Assembly: GCA_021234155.1 (NCBI GenBank)
Contig: JAJEKV010000034.1
Span: 5,346,028-5,410,027 of the forward strand
Reading direction: 5' to 3'
DNA: 64,000 bases
Origin: Isoetes taiwanensis
Taxonomy: Eukaryota; Streptophyta; Lycopodiopsida; Isoetales; Isoetaceae
In this document: positions 23,811-32,929 of the stretch, piece by piece
Layout of the letters: each line of letters opens with the position of its first letter
Position numbering within the stretch: the stretch's first letter is position 1
Program-made: the position numbers and the translations under genes
The notes under the pieces: generated by a model
Database searches by the model: none
What the model saw: the letters and a program-made list of their open reading frames with translations, nothing else
Told to the model about the DNA's origin: nothing

Positions 23811-23880
23811 TTGATGTACATCTAAAATGTACCCCAAAAAAGCACAAATTCGTCCTTCAATTCAGTACGATGTACGTACA
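23811..23880. repeat. Subterminal GTAC motifs, right end
   Basis: GATGTACATC, ATGTACCCC and GATGTACGTACAC occur within 70 bp of the right TIR, mirroring the left end. Confidence 0.6.
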
Positions 23881-23899
23881 CCCTTTCATGCTTTTACCC
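23878..23899 (-). repeat. Right 22-bp terminal inverted repeat
   Basis: ACACCCTTTCATGCTTTT followed by ACCC, the exact reverse complement of 14633-14654. Confidence 0.92.
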
Positions 23900-24155
23900 C
23901 GGCGAGAGGAGAATCATGACAGGACTGCAGAACTTGAAGTCGGGGAGCACTATCTGGAATATCCAGAAGTCCATTACGGAACAGAAGTCCATTTTGAGCC
24001 CCAAAATGATCATAGTTCAACCACATTTGCCGGGAAGATGATGCTAAGCAAAACGATGCAAATATACCCTGTGCCAAAAGATCAAAAAGAAGAGATGCTC
24101 GAACAGACTCCAACAAGGATGTATCATGAGGCCTCTCGAACAAAGTGATGGCCAT
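23900..24155 (-). pseudogene. Chromovirus integrase, N-terminal zinc-binding part
   Basis: Minus strand. It reads NGLLFRNGLLDIPDSAPRLQ then VLQSCHDSPLAG, the usual entry into the HHCC zinc-binding domain of Ty3/gypsy integrase. The reading frame breaks at LAG, where the 9.3-kb transposon is inserted. The partner beginning GHFG lies at 14632 and below. Upstream residues (ITLFERPHDTSLLE) probably belong to the RNase H-integrase linker. Confidence 0.8.
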
Positions 24156-24486
24156 AAGCTGGAAACGATCAGGTCCTAGAATAACCTGTGATTATTGATC
24201 AAATACTGGCTCCCCTGCCTTCATAGAATAAATTACTATTCCTATATTTTAGTGTAGCCAAAATAAGTTTGGCTAAACCACCCTCAAATTGGAGCTTGAA
24301 GTTTCTAGCACTTGGCTAAACTACATGATTTTTCTCCATCACCATTTCTTGGCATTACACTAATTTTAAAAAGTCCAAGCTTTTGGACAAAGACATTGAA
24401 TTCGTATTATTACAATTTAATTTAATATAGACAAAGTAAACATCAATCAATATAATGTGGCATAATGGACGGAATTACCGTCATTG
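24156..24486. other. Unassigned gap in the minus-strand chromovirus
   Basis: About 330 bp of AT-rich DNA lies where the RNase H domain (normally several hundred bp) should be. I find no RNase H motifs. The domain seems to be deleted or replaced. Confidence 0.45.
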
Positions 24487-24912
24487 TTATAACTTCCTTG
24501 ATACAAAGAAGCAACAAAGAAATAAACATACATGAACACGTCCTGCGAGCGAGCATCTAGCTTTCCTTGTGGTCCACTCAAAAGGGACATCCTTCCTGGT
24601 GAGACGTGTGAAAGGCAAGACAATCTTTGAATAGTTCTTGATGAAATAACGATAAAATTTGGCAAACCTCAAGAAGCAATGTACATCTTTAATTGAGGAA
24701 GGTGTTTTCCAATCAAGGATTGTACTAACCTTCTCTAGATCCATGAAAACACCCTGAGGTGTGATGTGATAGCTAAGAAACTCAACATTATCCTGCTCGA
24801 ACTTCTCCACCTTGGCATAAAGTCCATGTCCCCCCAGCTTCTAAAGGACCTTCCGAATATGTTTTCATGCTCCTCCAAAGTCTTCGAATAAACTAGAATA
24901 TCATCCAGATAG

Positions 24913-26531
24913 TGTGACGTTCTAGGGAAATATACGCTATATATACATATATTTCTGGGTCCATCACTATACAAGTCTATTTCATAGCCTTGTATACCTT
25001 AGGAAGTGCCATGCGTGCATATCTAAGTTATATATGTAACTTAGATAACCTTAGGATAAAACCCATGTCCCACATGACCTTATCTTATTGGGCAACCGCC
25101 ACGTGGCTATATCCCATTGGAGCCACGTGTCATCCCATGTGAACCCTAACCTATATAAACCTAAACCCTAACCCTAGGCCTCTTTTCCTAGCCCTATCAC
25201 CCTGGGAACCTTCTTCGCCCTCGAAACCCCATTTTGAGCACCGTTTGCTATGGCATAGCCTAGTGCAGCAGCCCCCAGAGTGTGTGCACGATCTCGGAGT
25301 GAGCCCGGCTTCGACCACTTCGTGGAGCATGGAGACGCCAGGAATGGGAGGGAGCGCTTCGGGAGCAGGTATTTGGAGTAGTGTCCATAGTAGTTCATCT
25401 GGAAGTTAGCACTCCAGATGGATCAGTATGTTGTATCTAGAGTAGAGCCATCCTAGAACCCTTATTCAACATCTTGAACCCTAATCAAGGAACCCTAATT
25501 GTAAGTTAGATATGTATGATTAGGTTAAGATGTTCTTATGATGATTATTATGATATGATGTTATGTGATATTGGTTGATCATGTTTGCTTCTCTTGTAGC
25601 CTTACTTAGTAATGCTCCTAGTTAGACCCTTAGTTCCTATTATTATTGCGGCCTGTGTATAGGAACCCACCGTGCTAGGGGGGCTATGATGTGACTCAGC
25701 ACTACACAACGGGGCTAGAGGAGATATGGAGGGAGGGTCCCTGCTGAGCGTGGCTACTGGGGACCCCATAGTGGGCTAGGCTTATAGTCGGTCACTTCGT
25801 GTGGGCCGAGCATGTGTCTGACACCTCCTGGGGCAATGGTGTTGCCCTGCCTCTCAAAAGTTGCAGGTGTTGGGCTGACTCTTGTTTTGGGGGGTAAGTC
25901 GGGGACAAATCGTGTGTCGCCACGATTCTCTAGCCGCCCGTGGGACCTCTAGACCCCGGGAAGGGGAGATACAACCCTTCCTGCCTCGACGGACTGGGGA
26001 GATGCAACCTGGAGTAGTCTCGATGGGTGATGCCATGAGATTGCATATCCGGAAGGCTAGAGTCATGCCAGAGCCCGATCTAGCCCATCTGCAAAGTATG
26101 CACAGGAGGGGCGGATGGAGTAGTCAACCCTAGCCATTGTCTATAGCCAGCCCCGCCAGTGTTATGACTCGGTCTGCTCTATCTTGAGACCTAGTCGTCG
26201 GTCTACTTTCCCCAAGAGTCTAAGCCTTGGGTAGGAGCTCCTCATGTTTTACGGTATATGTTTATCTTTGATGTGTCTCTGCATATGTGGATGTGCTACC
26301 CTTCGAGGTAGCGTGATGCATAGTTATTGCTAGTTCTGACGATGTTTATGCTTCCGCTGTGATAGGAGCCCATAGGGGAAGGGTATGCAAGACACCTCCG
26401 TGTCCCCTTCCCGCACTAGGGGTACCATGGAGTGCGGGATAGACGAAGGGACCGTGCGATCGGAGGACCGGATGGGGGATTTCCTACGGAGTGTACGGCC
26501 GGGCGCCATATATTTTGTAGGGAGCGTCACA
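24913..26531 (+). mobile_element. Solo LTR, 1,619 bp, of a second chromovirus family
   Basis: It starts TGTGACGTTC and ends GGAGCGTCACA, so its ends form the 7-bp inverted repeat TGTGACG/CGTCACA with canonical TG...CA. It is flanked by a 5-bp target duplication, GATAG (24908-24912 and 26532-26536), and lies inside a reverse transcriptase that becomes continuous without it. The first 352 bp match 27942-28293 with about twenty mismatches and no length change. The right part (about 25818-26531) matches 62955-62267 in reverse. Reading frames within it are incidental. Confidence 0.88.
25152..25172 (+). promoter_or_regulatory. TATA box and telo-box-like motif in the solo LTR
   Basis: CTATATAAAC is followed at once by CTAAACCCTAACCCTAGG. 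A TATA box with an AAACCCTA (telo-box) motif just downstream is a promoter arrangement known from plant housekeeping genes. Here it probably marks the LTR transcription start. Confidence 0.5.
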
Positions 26532-26700
26532 GATAGATGATCACAAAGAGATCCAAAGACTCCCAAAAAACATCGTTCGCCATGTGCTGAAAGACTGCTG
26601 GGGCATTGGTAAGGCCGAAAGGCATGACGATATATTCGAAATGACCATGCTGAGTTTGAAAGGCTGTCTTTCACTCATCATCTTCCCTGATCCGAACAAG

Positions 26701-27600
26701 TTGTCCAAAATGGCACATTTTGTGCCTTGTAGGACCACAGATACGGCATTAGATACTACCGTTCTATTTGCAAAGGAGATCTTTAGACTCCATGGCATGC
26801 CTCGTGAGATTATCTCAGATAGGGATTCTAAGTTTATGAGTGCTTTTTGGCAGGATCTGTATCACCCGCAGACCGACGGTCAGACGGAGCGAACTAATCG
26901 TATTATCGAAGATATGTTAAGGAGTTATGTGTGGAACAAGCAGTCCAAGTGGGATGATTTCATCCACTTAGTAGAGTTCGCCTACAATAATACGAAGCAG
27001 GAGTCATCCCAGATGTCTCCTTTTATGATCAATTATGGGTACCGGTGCCTGACCCCCGATACTTGGCACAACCCAGTGTCAAAGGTGGAAGTTTCCCAGC
27101 AAATGCTATCAGATATGCAGCAGCTGGTTGAAGAGGTAAGGGGATATTTGTTGGCAGAAAGAAGTCGGCAAAAGAGCCTAGCCGACAGGCACAGGACCGT
27201 AAGGGAGTTCAAGGTAGGCGACAGTGTGGTTGAAGATCAAGGTGAAGCAAGCCAAGCTTCGAATAGGGAATTGCAAGAAGCTTGCTCCCAGGTGGGCAGG
27301 CCCCTTTAAGATTTTGGAGTGAGTGGGCACCCAGGCCTACAAGCTAGATCTTCCAGCGCACCTCAAAGTCCATAAGGTCTTCCACGTGAGCCTCTTGAAA
27401 AGGCACAACCCTAACCCTGATGAGGTTTTGGAGAATCCAACCCTGTTGGAAATGACGGAAGATTGTGCATGAATTGCTCCTTGATAAAGCATTCAAGAAG
27501 ACCAGGAGGTCTCAGTTCCTCCAATTTTTGGTCAAGTGGAAGCACTTGCCCGTGGAGGATGCGACGTGGGTATTGAAGCAGGACTTGGAGAAACAATAAG
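26701..27600 (+). pseudogene. Second Ty3/gypsy chromovirus: integrase core to chromodomain (plus)
   Basis: The plus-strand coding starts abruptly at LSKMAHFVPCRTTD (the first catalytic Asp is lost). It continues with EIISDRDSKF (second Asp) and YHPQTDGQTERTNRIIEDML (catalytic Glu), then LVEFAYNNTKQESSQMSPF, and after a frameshift near 27235 HLKVHKVFHVSLLKRHNP. A chromodomain with KTRRSQFLQFLVKWKHLP and ATWVLKQDLEKQ ends at 27600. About a dozen residues normally present between FWQDL and YHPQ are missing in frame. Sequence details differ from the minus-strand element, so this is another chromovirus lineage. It runs into its own polypurine tract and LTR. Everything 5' of the integrase is absent. 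Confidence 0.85.
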
Positions 27601-27928
27601 TCGTCTCCGACCTTGTCGACGCCGACTTGCCAGGCAAGTGAGAAGGGAGCATCGAGGAGGAGCGCATTACGTGGAGATGGGGAGCCATGATTTAGACTTA
27701 AATTATGAACCCTAATAACTCTTGTAATAATGTTTTGACTTATTATAAGGAGTAACCTTGTGAAGGCTATATAATTTTGTATAAGTACAAATATAGCCTA
27801 TATTACTTGTTAACTGTTTAATAGGAAGTTGATCATTTCAATTAAATTGAAGTTGTGTACTTATGTTGTTTTACAGGGATAGTGTAGGTTCGTCACCTTA
27901 GCGCAATGCTGAGGGCAGCATTGTCCTA

Positions 27929-27941
27929 AGGGAGGGAAGAA
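27929..27941 (+). promoter_or_regulatory. Polypurine tract
   Basis: AAGGGAGGGAAGA lies directly before the TGTAACG start of the LTR, where plus-strand DNA synthesis of a retrotransposon is primed. Confidence 0.7.
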
Positions 27942-28293
27942 TGTAACGTTCCAGGGAAATATACGCTATATATACGTATATTTCTGGGTCCGTCACTATA
28001 CAAGTCTACTTCATAGCCTTGTATACCTTAAAAAGCGCCATGGGTGCATATCTAAGTTATATATGTAACTTAGATAACCTTAGGATAAGACCCATGTCCC
28101 ACATGGCCTTATCCTATTGGGCAGCTGCCACGTGGCTATATCCCATTGGAGCCACGTGTCATCCCATGTGGACCCTAACCTATATTAACCTAAACCTTAA
28201 CCCTAGGCCTCTTTTCCTAGCCCTATCACCCTGGGAACCTTCTTCGCACTCGAAACCCCGTTTCGAGCACCGTTTGCTGTGGCATAGCCTAGT
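27942..28293 (+). mobile_element. 3' LTR, first 352 bp only
   Basis: Begins TGTAACGTTC after the polypurine tract and matches the solo LTR base for base in length until GCATAGCCTAGT. It then stops abruptly and the transposase-like reading frame begins. A TATA-like CCTATATTAACC remains near 28180. The remaining roughly 1.27 kb of LTR is missing, so a rearrangement happened at 28293/28294. Confidence 0.85.
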
Positions 28294-29428
28294 ATTCTTG
28301 TGCACCTCACATATAGAAGGGATCTTGAGACACAAGAAATGATCAAGGAAGAACATTTTTATATATTTGATGACAGAAAACATGATTCTTTGTTTGTGCA
28401 GCATTGCTTTCTCTTATACAATCATTGGATGCAAGAGAAGGAAATCACTTTGAAGAAGCATTATGTCTTCTCAGATGGTGCAGCCTCACAATTCAAAGGC
28501 AAAAAATCATTTTACTTTGATGCTAGATTCAAATCTTTAACAGGTTTAGACATGATGTGGAACTTTGGGTGCTCTGGCCATGGGAAGGGAGAACATGATG
28601 GTGCAGGAGCAGTAATAAAGAGGGCTTTGAGAGCAGCACAGTTGAAGGGCAGCAAGATGACCAATGCACACGAGGTGGTGGAATGGCTAAAGCAGTACAT
28701 GTCAACAGCAGCACCCACAACATATAAAAAGAAGATTCAAACTGTAAGTAGAACTTTTTGGGAGGTTGAAATAGGACAAGTGGACAGAAAAAATCAGTGG
28801 GAAGCACGTCCTATTGAAGGATCTAGAAACTTTAATTGTTTCCATGGGTGTTCAAATCACATGACACATTTACAGGTCAGAAACCTCTCTTGCTTTTGCA
28901 CATATTGTTTAGATTTGAATTGGGAATCTTGCCCCAATGTATCATATACTAAGAAGTTTGAACTAGTTGTGGTACAGCCCATCAAAGCTATTGTTGAAGA
29001 AGAAGTACATGATGAAGGAGAAGAAGCATATATTGGCAGCGTTGACTTATATAGCATGCAAGTATCTATAGGTGATGTCTTTGCAGTGGTGGCTCCAAAT
29101 AACAATCACGAGAATGTGAAATTCTACCTTATCCTATGTACCAAAGCTAAGTACTTGGTGTTAGAAGACTTTGTAGATATGCAAGGGCAGAAGTTTGTGA
29201 AAGGGGATGAGGTCATAGAAGGGACATACTATGAGAAGTTGGTGAATTGTAAATCCAGCTACAAGTTTTGTAGAGGAAATAAAGCAATTGTTTATGCCAC
29301 TCAAGTTGCAAAGAACAAAGTCTAGGTTGGTTCAAGCAAAGCACGTTGTTAAGAGGGGAGTGGTTTACACTCTAAGTGCCAAAGAAGAACAAGATATTCT
29401 AGAGAGGCTTCCCACGTTGTTGGAATAG
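28294..29428 (+). CDS. Transposase-like protein (SDG...HGKG family), N-terminally truncated
   Basis: Open without a stop from the LTR junction to 29325, at least 341 residues. A one-base shift then continues the protein to about 29428 (LSAKEEQDILERLPTLLE). No ATG stands at the 5' end; the frame begins inside the protein. Features (counting from the GTG at 28300): YIFDDRKHDSLFVQH (21-35), SDGAASQFKG (58-67), WNFGCSGHGKGEHDGAGAVI (87-106), LSCFCTYCLDLNWESCPN (196-213), and KFYLILC...VIEGTYYEKL (274-314). These align in order with the minus-strand gene inside the 9.3-kb transposon. By analogy it is the catalytic half of a DDE-type transposase; the first acidic motif is lost. It is the best-preserved transposon frame here and sits downstream of an LTR promoter in the same direction. 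Confidence 0.68.
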
Positions 29429-29577
29429 TGGAAAGAGCAATTGTGTAAAAGGTAATCAGATAGATACTTTTATGAATATAAAGAAGTTTTCAGATTTTGC
29501 ATTCTCATTTTTATGCTTGATTCTGAGAATTTTGTACTCGAATGTTGAATGAATTCCAAGGTAAAACAGAATTAGAA
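29429..29577. other. 3' flank of the transposase-like frame
   Basis: AT-rich, with no feature beyond the end of the preceding frame. Confidence 0.3.
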
Positions 29578-30025
29578 AAAGACACAAGGCACAAATTTAC
29601 ACAAGGCACAAGGTATACAAAACCACAAATTTACAGAAAGGCACAAGGCCATCATCCACATTAAAGAAGGCACTAAGGCCTGGATTACAGAAGGCACAAG
29701 GCCTGGATTATAGTCGGCACAAGGCCATTACAATTAAAGGCACTAAGGCCTGGATTAAACAAAAGGCACAAGGCCTGGATTAAACTGAAGGCATAATAAA
29801 AAGGTATTACAAAACCAATTGATTAAAACAAAAAATACCAGAATACTTCAGAAAGGCACAAGGCCATCATACATTAAAAAAAGGCACTAAGGCCTGTGTT
29901 ACAGGGGTCGGCACAGCCATTACATTTCAAAGGCACTAAGGCCCGTTTCACAGAAGGGTGAGATCAAAGAAAGGCACTAAGGCCTATAGCATCTGTTTTT
30001 TCAAAAAATTACAAAGGCACAAAAG
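29578..30025 (+). repeat. AAGGCACAAGGCC tandem-like repeat
   Basis: The motif AAGGCACAAGGCC or AAGGCACTAAGGCC, usually followed by TGGATTA(CA), recurs more than a dozen times with spacings of about 20-45 bp. It starts shortly after the transposase-like frame and may be the subterminal repeat of that element (inference). Confidence 0.75.
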
Positions 30026-32105
30026 GCCTGTGGTTGAACTTGATCAAAAGAAAAGAAAAGAAAAAAAAAAACCTTAAGTCCTGAAACAAGACATTTAGAA
30101 CTAAAATCCCATTTGAGAAATTAGTCTCCAATTAGCAGCCTTAGATAGTATAGATGCAATATACATCTAAATATTGACTTGGTTATCATGATTAGATAGA
30201 AGAAGTAGACAGCAAGACATAAGTCAAATGCATCAGATAAATGACAAGTTTAAAACATTTTCAGTATAAGACCATTGAAAGTGATGAAGACCATATATTC
30301 CAGCATGTCTTAGCATTTCAGAGATACAATAATGTTTCAGATCCAAAATCAAATAGAAAGAAAGTAAATAATTCATTTTTAAGATCCAAATATCACAGTT
30401 TATAACAGTAAAAGTGGAAGCCCCTCCAATATTCGAAGTAAAACTCCAAGAGAGACGCTCCAATGAATTGATAGATAAACATATCAATGCAAAGAGTAAA
30501 AGATCCCGTTACCGCAAAGTAAACCAACCAAAAATTAGCCTAATGGGTAATCATGGCAAAGCACTAGCGGTGTCATGGGATCTTTTAGGTTATCCCCTTC
30601 ACTCGCTTGATAAACGTAAAGATAAAGCGTAAAAACGTAAGATGAGGATTAGTCTAATAATATCCATACGTTTTTACATCATAGCAGTTTTTAAAGAGTA
30701 GCTAAGATCATTTGTGTAAGATCCTATGCATTTCTAGCACTAAATTTGGCTAGAATCACTGCTATATTATTAATAAGAAAATACAGAGAATAATCTCATG
30801 TTTGAGCAATAGGAACTGAATATAAAACTCACAAACCCTATGTGTATTTTGGAAAGCTATATCCCCTCAGATTTGATATGCAGACCAGATCCTTAACCAT
30901 ATATGACAAATAGTAAACTATGGCGATTGTCGTTTCTTGATCCGGATCTATCTAGAATTGAAGTCTTACATTAAGCACAAAAAGGACCTAGTTAGCCCGG
31001 ATCCATCATAATTCATGTGGTTACTTCCACCTATCGGAGAAATTTAAAGCAATGAAATATGGACCTAGTTCTCGTTTCTAGGTGTTTATTCCATGCATAA
31101 GAACAAGAGTTTAAGATACGAGGCATTTTCCTATGTCTATTGAAAGTAAAAAGATATGTTGTAATACATATTTCCAAGACCTCAAACCCGAGTATGTTGG
31201 TGCGGACCGGAGGTCTCCATTGTCTCCAGATCCGTAAATTGCTTGAAGCTAGATTGCATGAGTGAATATTGCTATCTGCTATCACATGGCATCGGCACTT
31301 TTGTGGACTTGCTAGCATTCCAAAGCATATTCAATGGTATTGCATGCGGGATTATTAGCACTTACTTCATTTCCTTTCTTGACGGGAAGAACAACGGTAT
31401 GAAAATAGAACATCTCCTTGCCCTTAGCATTAACGCTCTTCTCCTCCCTGAAGCTTTTTCTTAGTGGAGGCATTGAATCCCCCTTTCTTACGCCCATAAA
31501 TCTAGATTGCATAGATCGGTGCCTTCTTCCTTCCAACCCGGTGGAAGCAAATGAAATGGACGGAAGAGAGGTGTGCATACCCATCGTGCAAAAAAAATAG
31601 ATCGGATAAAGGAGTTCCTTACCGGATTAGCATCCGGTCGGCAAGCATTCTTGCATATATGCTCCACGTTAGGTTTTGAAACCCTAAAATGCAATCTCCA
31701 CGATTTTAGGAAAACCTAAGTTAGAAATATAGAGCATAATAACTTATTTTTAATTGTTAGGACATGTTCCATGTGGGGTTTGCATGCAACTTTTGACCCC
31801 AATAACTGTTTCAACCGCTTTAAGATGTGCACTTTAAGATGTGCGATTGATACCCTTAGCTTTCGGACTTGGGAACATTATCAAATGTGCATTGATTGAT
31901 AACCTTAGCTTTCGGACTTGTGAACATTTCCAACATATGAGCATTGAGTACCTCAACTTATCCTCAGATTGAAAGCACCTTGTGGCCCGTATAACCTACC
32001 ACCACAGGCATATATTTCTCAACCTTACATTCCAGAAAATGGCTTAGCATATTTGATGAGTAGATATAGACAATTTCTTCTATAGAACATCATTGAAAAT
32101 GGAAT

Positions 32106-32109
<4 letters not shown>
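30026..32109. other. Unassigned DNA
   Basis: No supported gene. On the minus strand a frame opening at 31694 (MHFRVSKPNVEHICKNACRP) runs to a GTAAGG-like donor and could be a first exon, but nothing recognisable follows. A direct repeat TACCCTTAGCTTTCGGACTTG / TAACCTTAGC... occurs at about 31850-31920. Confidence 0.35.

Positions 32110-32147
<38 letters not shown>
32110..32147 (+). repeat. Poly(A) tract, 38 bp
   Basis: Uninterrupted A38. It could be a retroposon tail on the plus strand or a simple repeat. No recognisable LINE or processed gene precedes it. Confidence 0.85.
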
Positions 32148-32149
<2 letters not shown>

Positions 32150-32186
32150 CAAAAGGTGGCTTCCTGAGCTCCCGGGACTTCAAGCT

Positions 32187-32501
32187 TCATCTGTAAGAAA
32201 AGTTCAGAAAGTTAGAAAGCCTGTAATAAAAGAAAGCAAAAATTGAATGCATGCTACTTACTCTCCAGCCAATTTTGGAATTCCAAAAACATTTCTTCTT
32301 CTTCGTCCGGGTCTTCTTCTTCGCTGGTCTCATGTTCGCTCCAGTTGTTATCTTCTGAATCAATCTGCTCCTCGGAAGAATCTGCATCAGAGGAATGGAA
32401 ATTGGAGGAATCCACCTCTTAAAGCTCGAGAAGAGAGTCTTGAGCTTTGAAGAGGAGCTTTTAGGCTCGGGGCTCTCAAAAGAATCACTCGACGTAAACA
32501 T
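32187..32501 (-). CDS. Possible acidic protein exon, unrecognised
   Basis: Minus strand. One frame starts MFTSSDSFESPEPKSSSSKL. A second frame from about 32420 is highly acidic (DSSEEQIDSEDNNWSEHETS, then EEEDPDEEEEMFLEFQNWLE) and ends at a GTAAGT donor near 32262. A TTCTTACAG acceptor near 32193 would add a short terminal exon. The two frames do not join without a one-base change. It may be the N-terminus of a transposon protein or a broken host gene; no family is recognised. Confidence 0.3.
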   Translation of the reverse strand: MFTSSDSFESPEPKSSSSKLKTLFSSFKRWIPPISIPLMQILPRSRLIQKITTGANMRPAKKKTRTKKKKCFWNSKIGWRVSSMHSIFAFFYYRLSNFLNFSYR

Positions 32502-32929
32502 CTGCCCTCAAGAAGGAAAATTTGTCCAAGATCCTATGCCATAACCTGGCAAGGACACGTGCCAAAGGTATGGAAAGCAAGGCCCGTCTTGGAGGGGGGG
32601 AAGGGGAAGCAGAGCGAGGGAGAGGGAGGCCCGGCTGACATTCTGCTTTGGGAGAATTGGACGATGCTTCCCTCCCTCACGACCATAGCCTATAAAGGTC
32701 TGGCGTGAAATTAATTTCTCAGAGGGCTACTTATTTTAGGATTTCGTACCATTAGTATCTTAATCGTAATGATTTAGTAGGATACTTAATAACTACCCCT
32801 AAAATGACCATAATTTTATTTTCTGAAATATTAAAAAAAAATATCTATCCTGAAATGGCCATTCTTTTTCGGACACCAATCATATTATGTTGGCTTGGCA
32901 CTTGTTTAGTAATTGTAATTATAATTAGT

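Larger units (their letters stand above)
14633..23899. mobile_element. 9,267-bp DNA transposon with 22-bp TIRs, inserted in a chromovirus integrase
   Basis: The two ends are perfect 22-bp inverted repeats. The host integrase reading frame is interrupted exactly at LAG|HFG: the part ending HDSPLAG is at 23900-24155 and the part starting GHFG is at 14632 and below, both on the minus strand. Removing the insert and one copy of the duplicated bases restores a continuous integrase. The duplicated target is CCGGCG (6 bp) if the element starts GGTAAAA, or CGGC (4 bp) if it starts GGGTAAAA; the symmetric target leaves both open. Inside are two convergent decayed genes, a Ulp1-like protease gene (+) and a transposase-like gene (-), plus GTACAT-rich clusters near both ends, in the introns and between the genes. 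I cannot match it to a named superfamily. Confidence 0.88.
24487..26700 (-). pseudogene. Ty3/gypsy reverse transcriptase (minus), interrupted by a solo LTR
   Basis: Two blocks of one reverse transcriptase lie on the minus strand. Block 26537-26700 encodes [20 protein letters not shown] followed by [18 protein letters not shown]. Block 24487-24912 encodes YLDDILVYSKTLEEHENIF, KVSTILDWKTPSSIKDV, FLRFAKFYRYFIKNYSKI and LTRKDVPFEWTT. The catalytic Y-x-DD is present. The 1,619-bp LTR sits between the II and YLDD codons. Removing it and one GATAG copy joins the blocks in frame. Other damage: a TGA in place of Trp before KTAF, a frameshift after EHENIF, and loss of everything upstream of LVRI at the 26700 junction. 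With the integrase pieces at 13.4-14.6 and 23.9-24.2 kb this is one original element. Confidence 0.85.

Noticed and set aside
25156-25176. Interstitial telomere
   Set aside because: Only two or three imperfect CCCTAAA-type units, at a fixed place in an LTR promoter.
25882-26133. Protein gene on the plus strand, with a similar frame at 62488-62907
   Set aside because: Both frames are equivalent parts of the same LTR and on opposite strands. They reflect shared non-coding DNA.
24913-28293. One LTR retrotransposon with 24913-26531 as 5' LTR and 27942-28293 as 3' LTR
   Set aside because: The first LTR has its own GATAG duplication and sits inside an opposite-strand reverse transcriptase that continues on both sides, so it is a solo insertion. 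No primer-binding site follows it.
28512-28807. Minus-strand genes opposite the transposase-like frame
   Set aside because: Shadow frames of a clearly conserved plus-strand protein.
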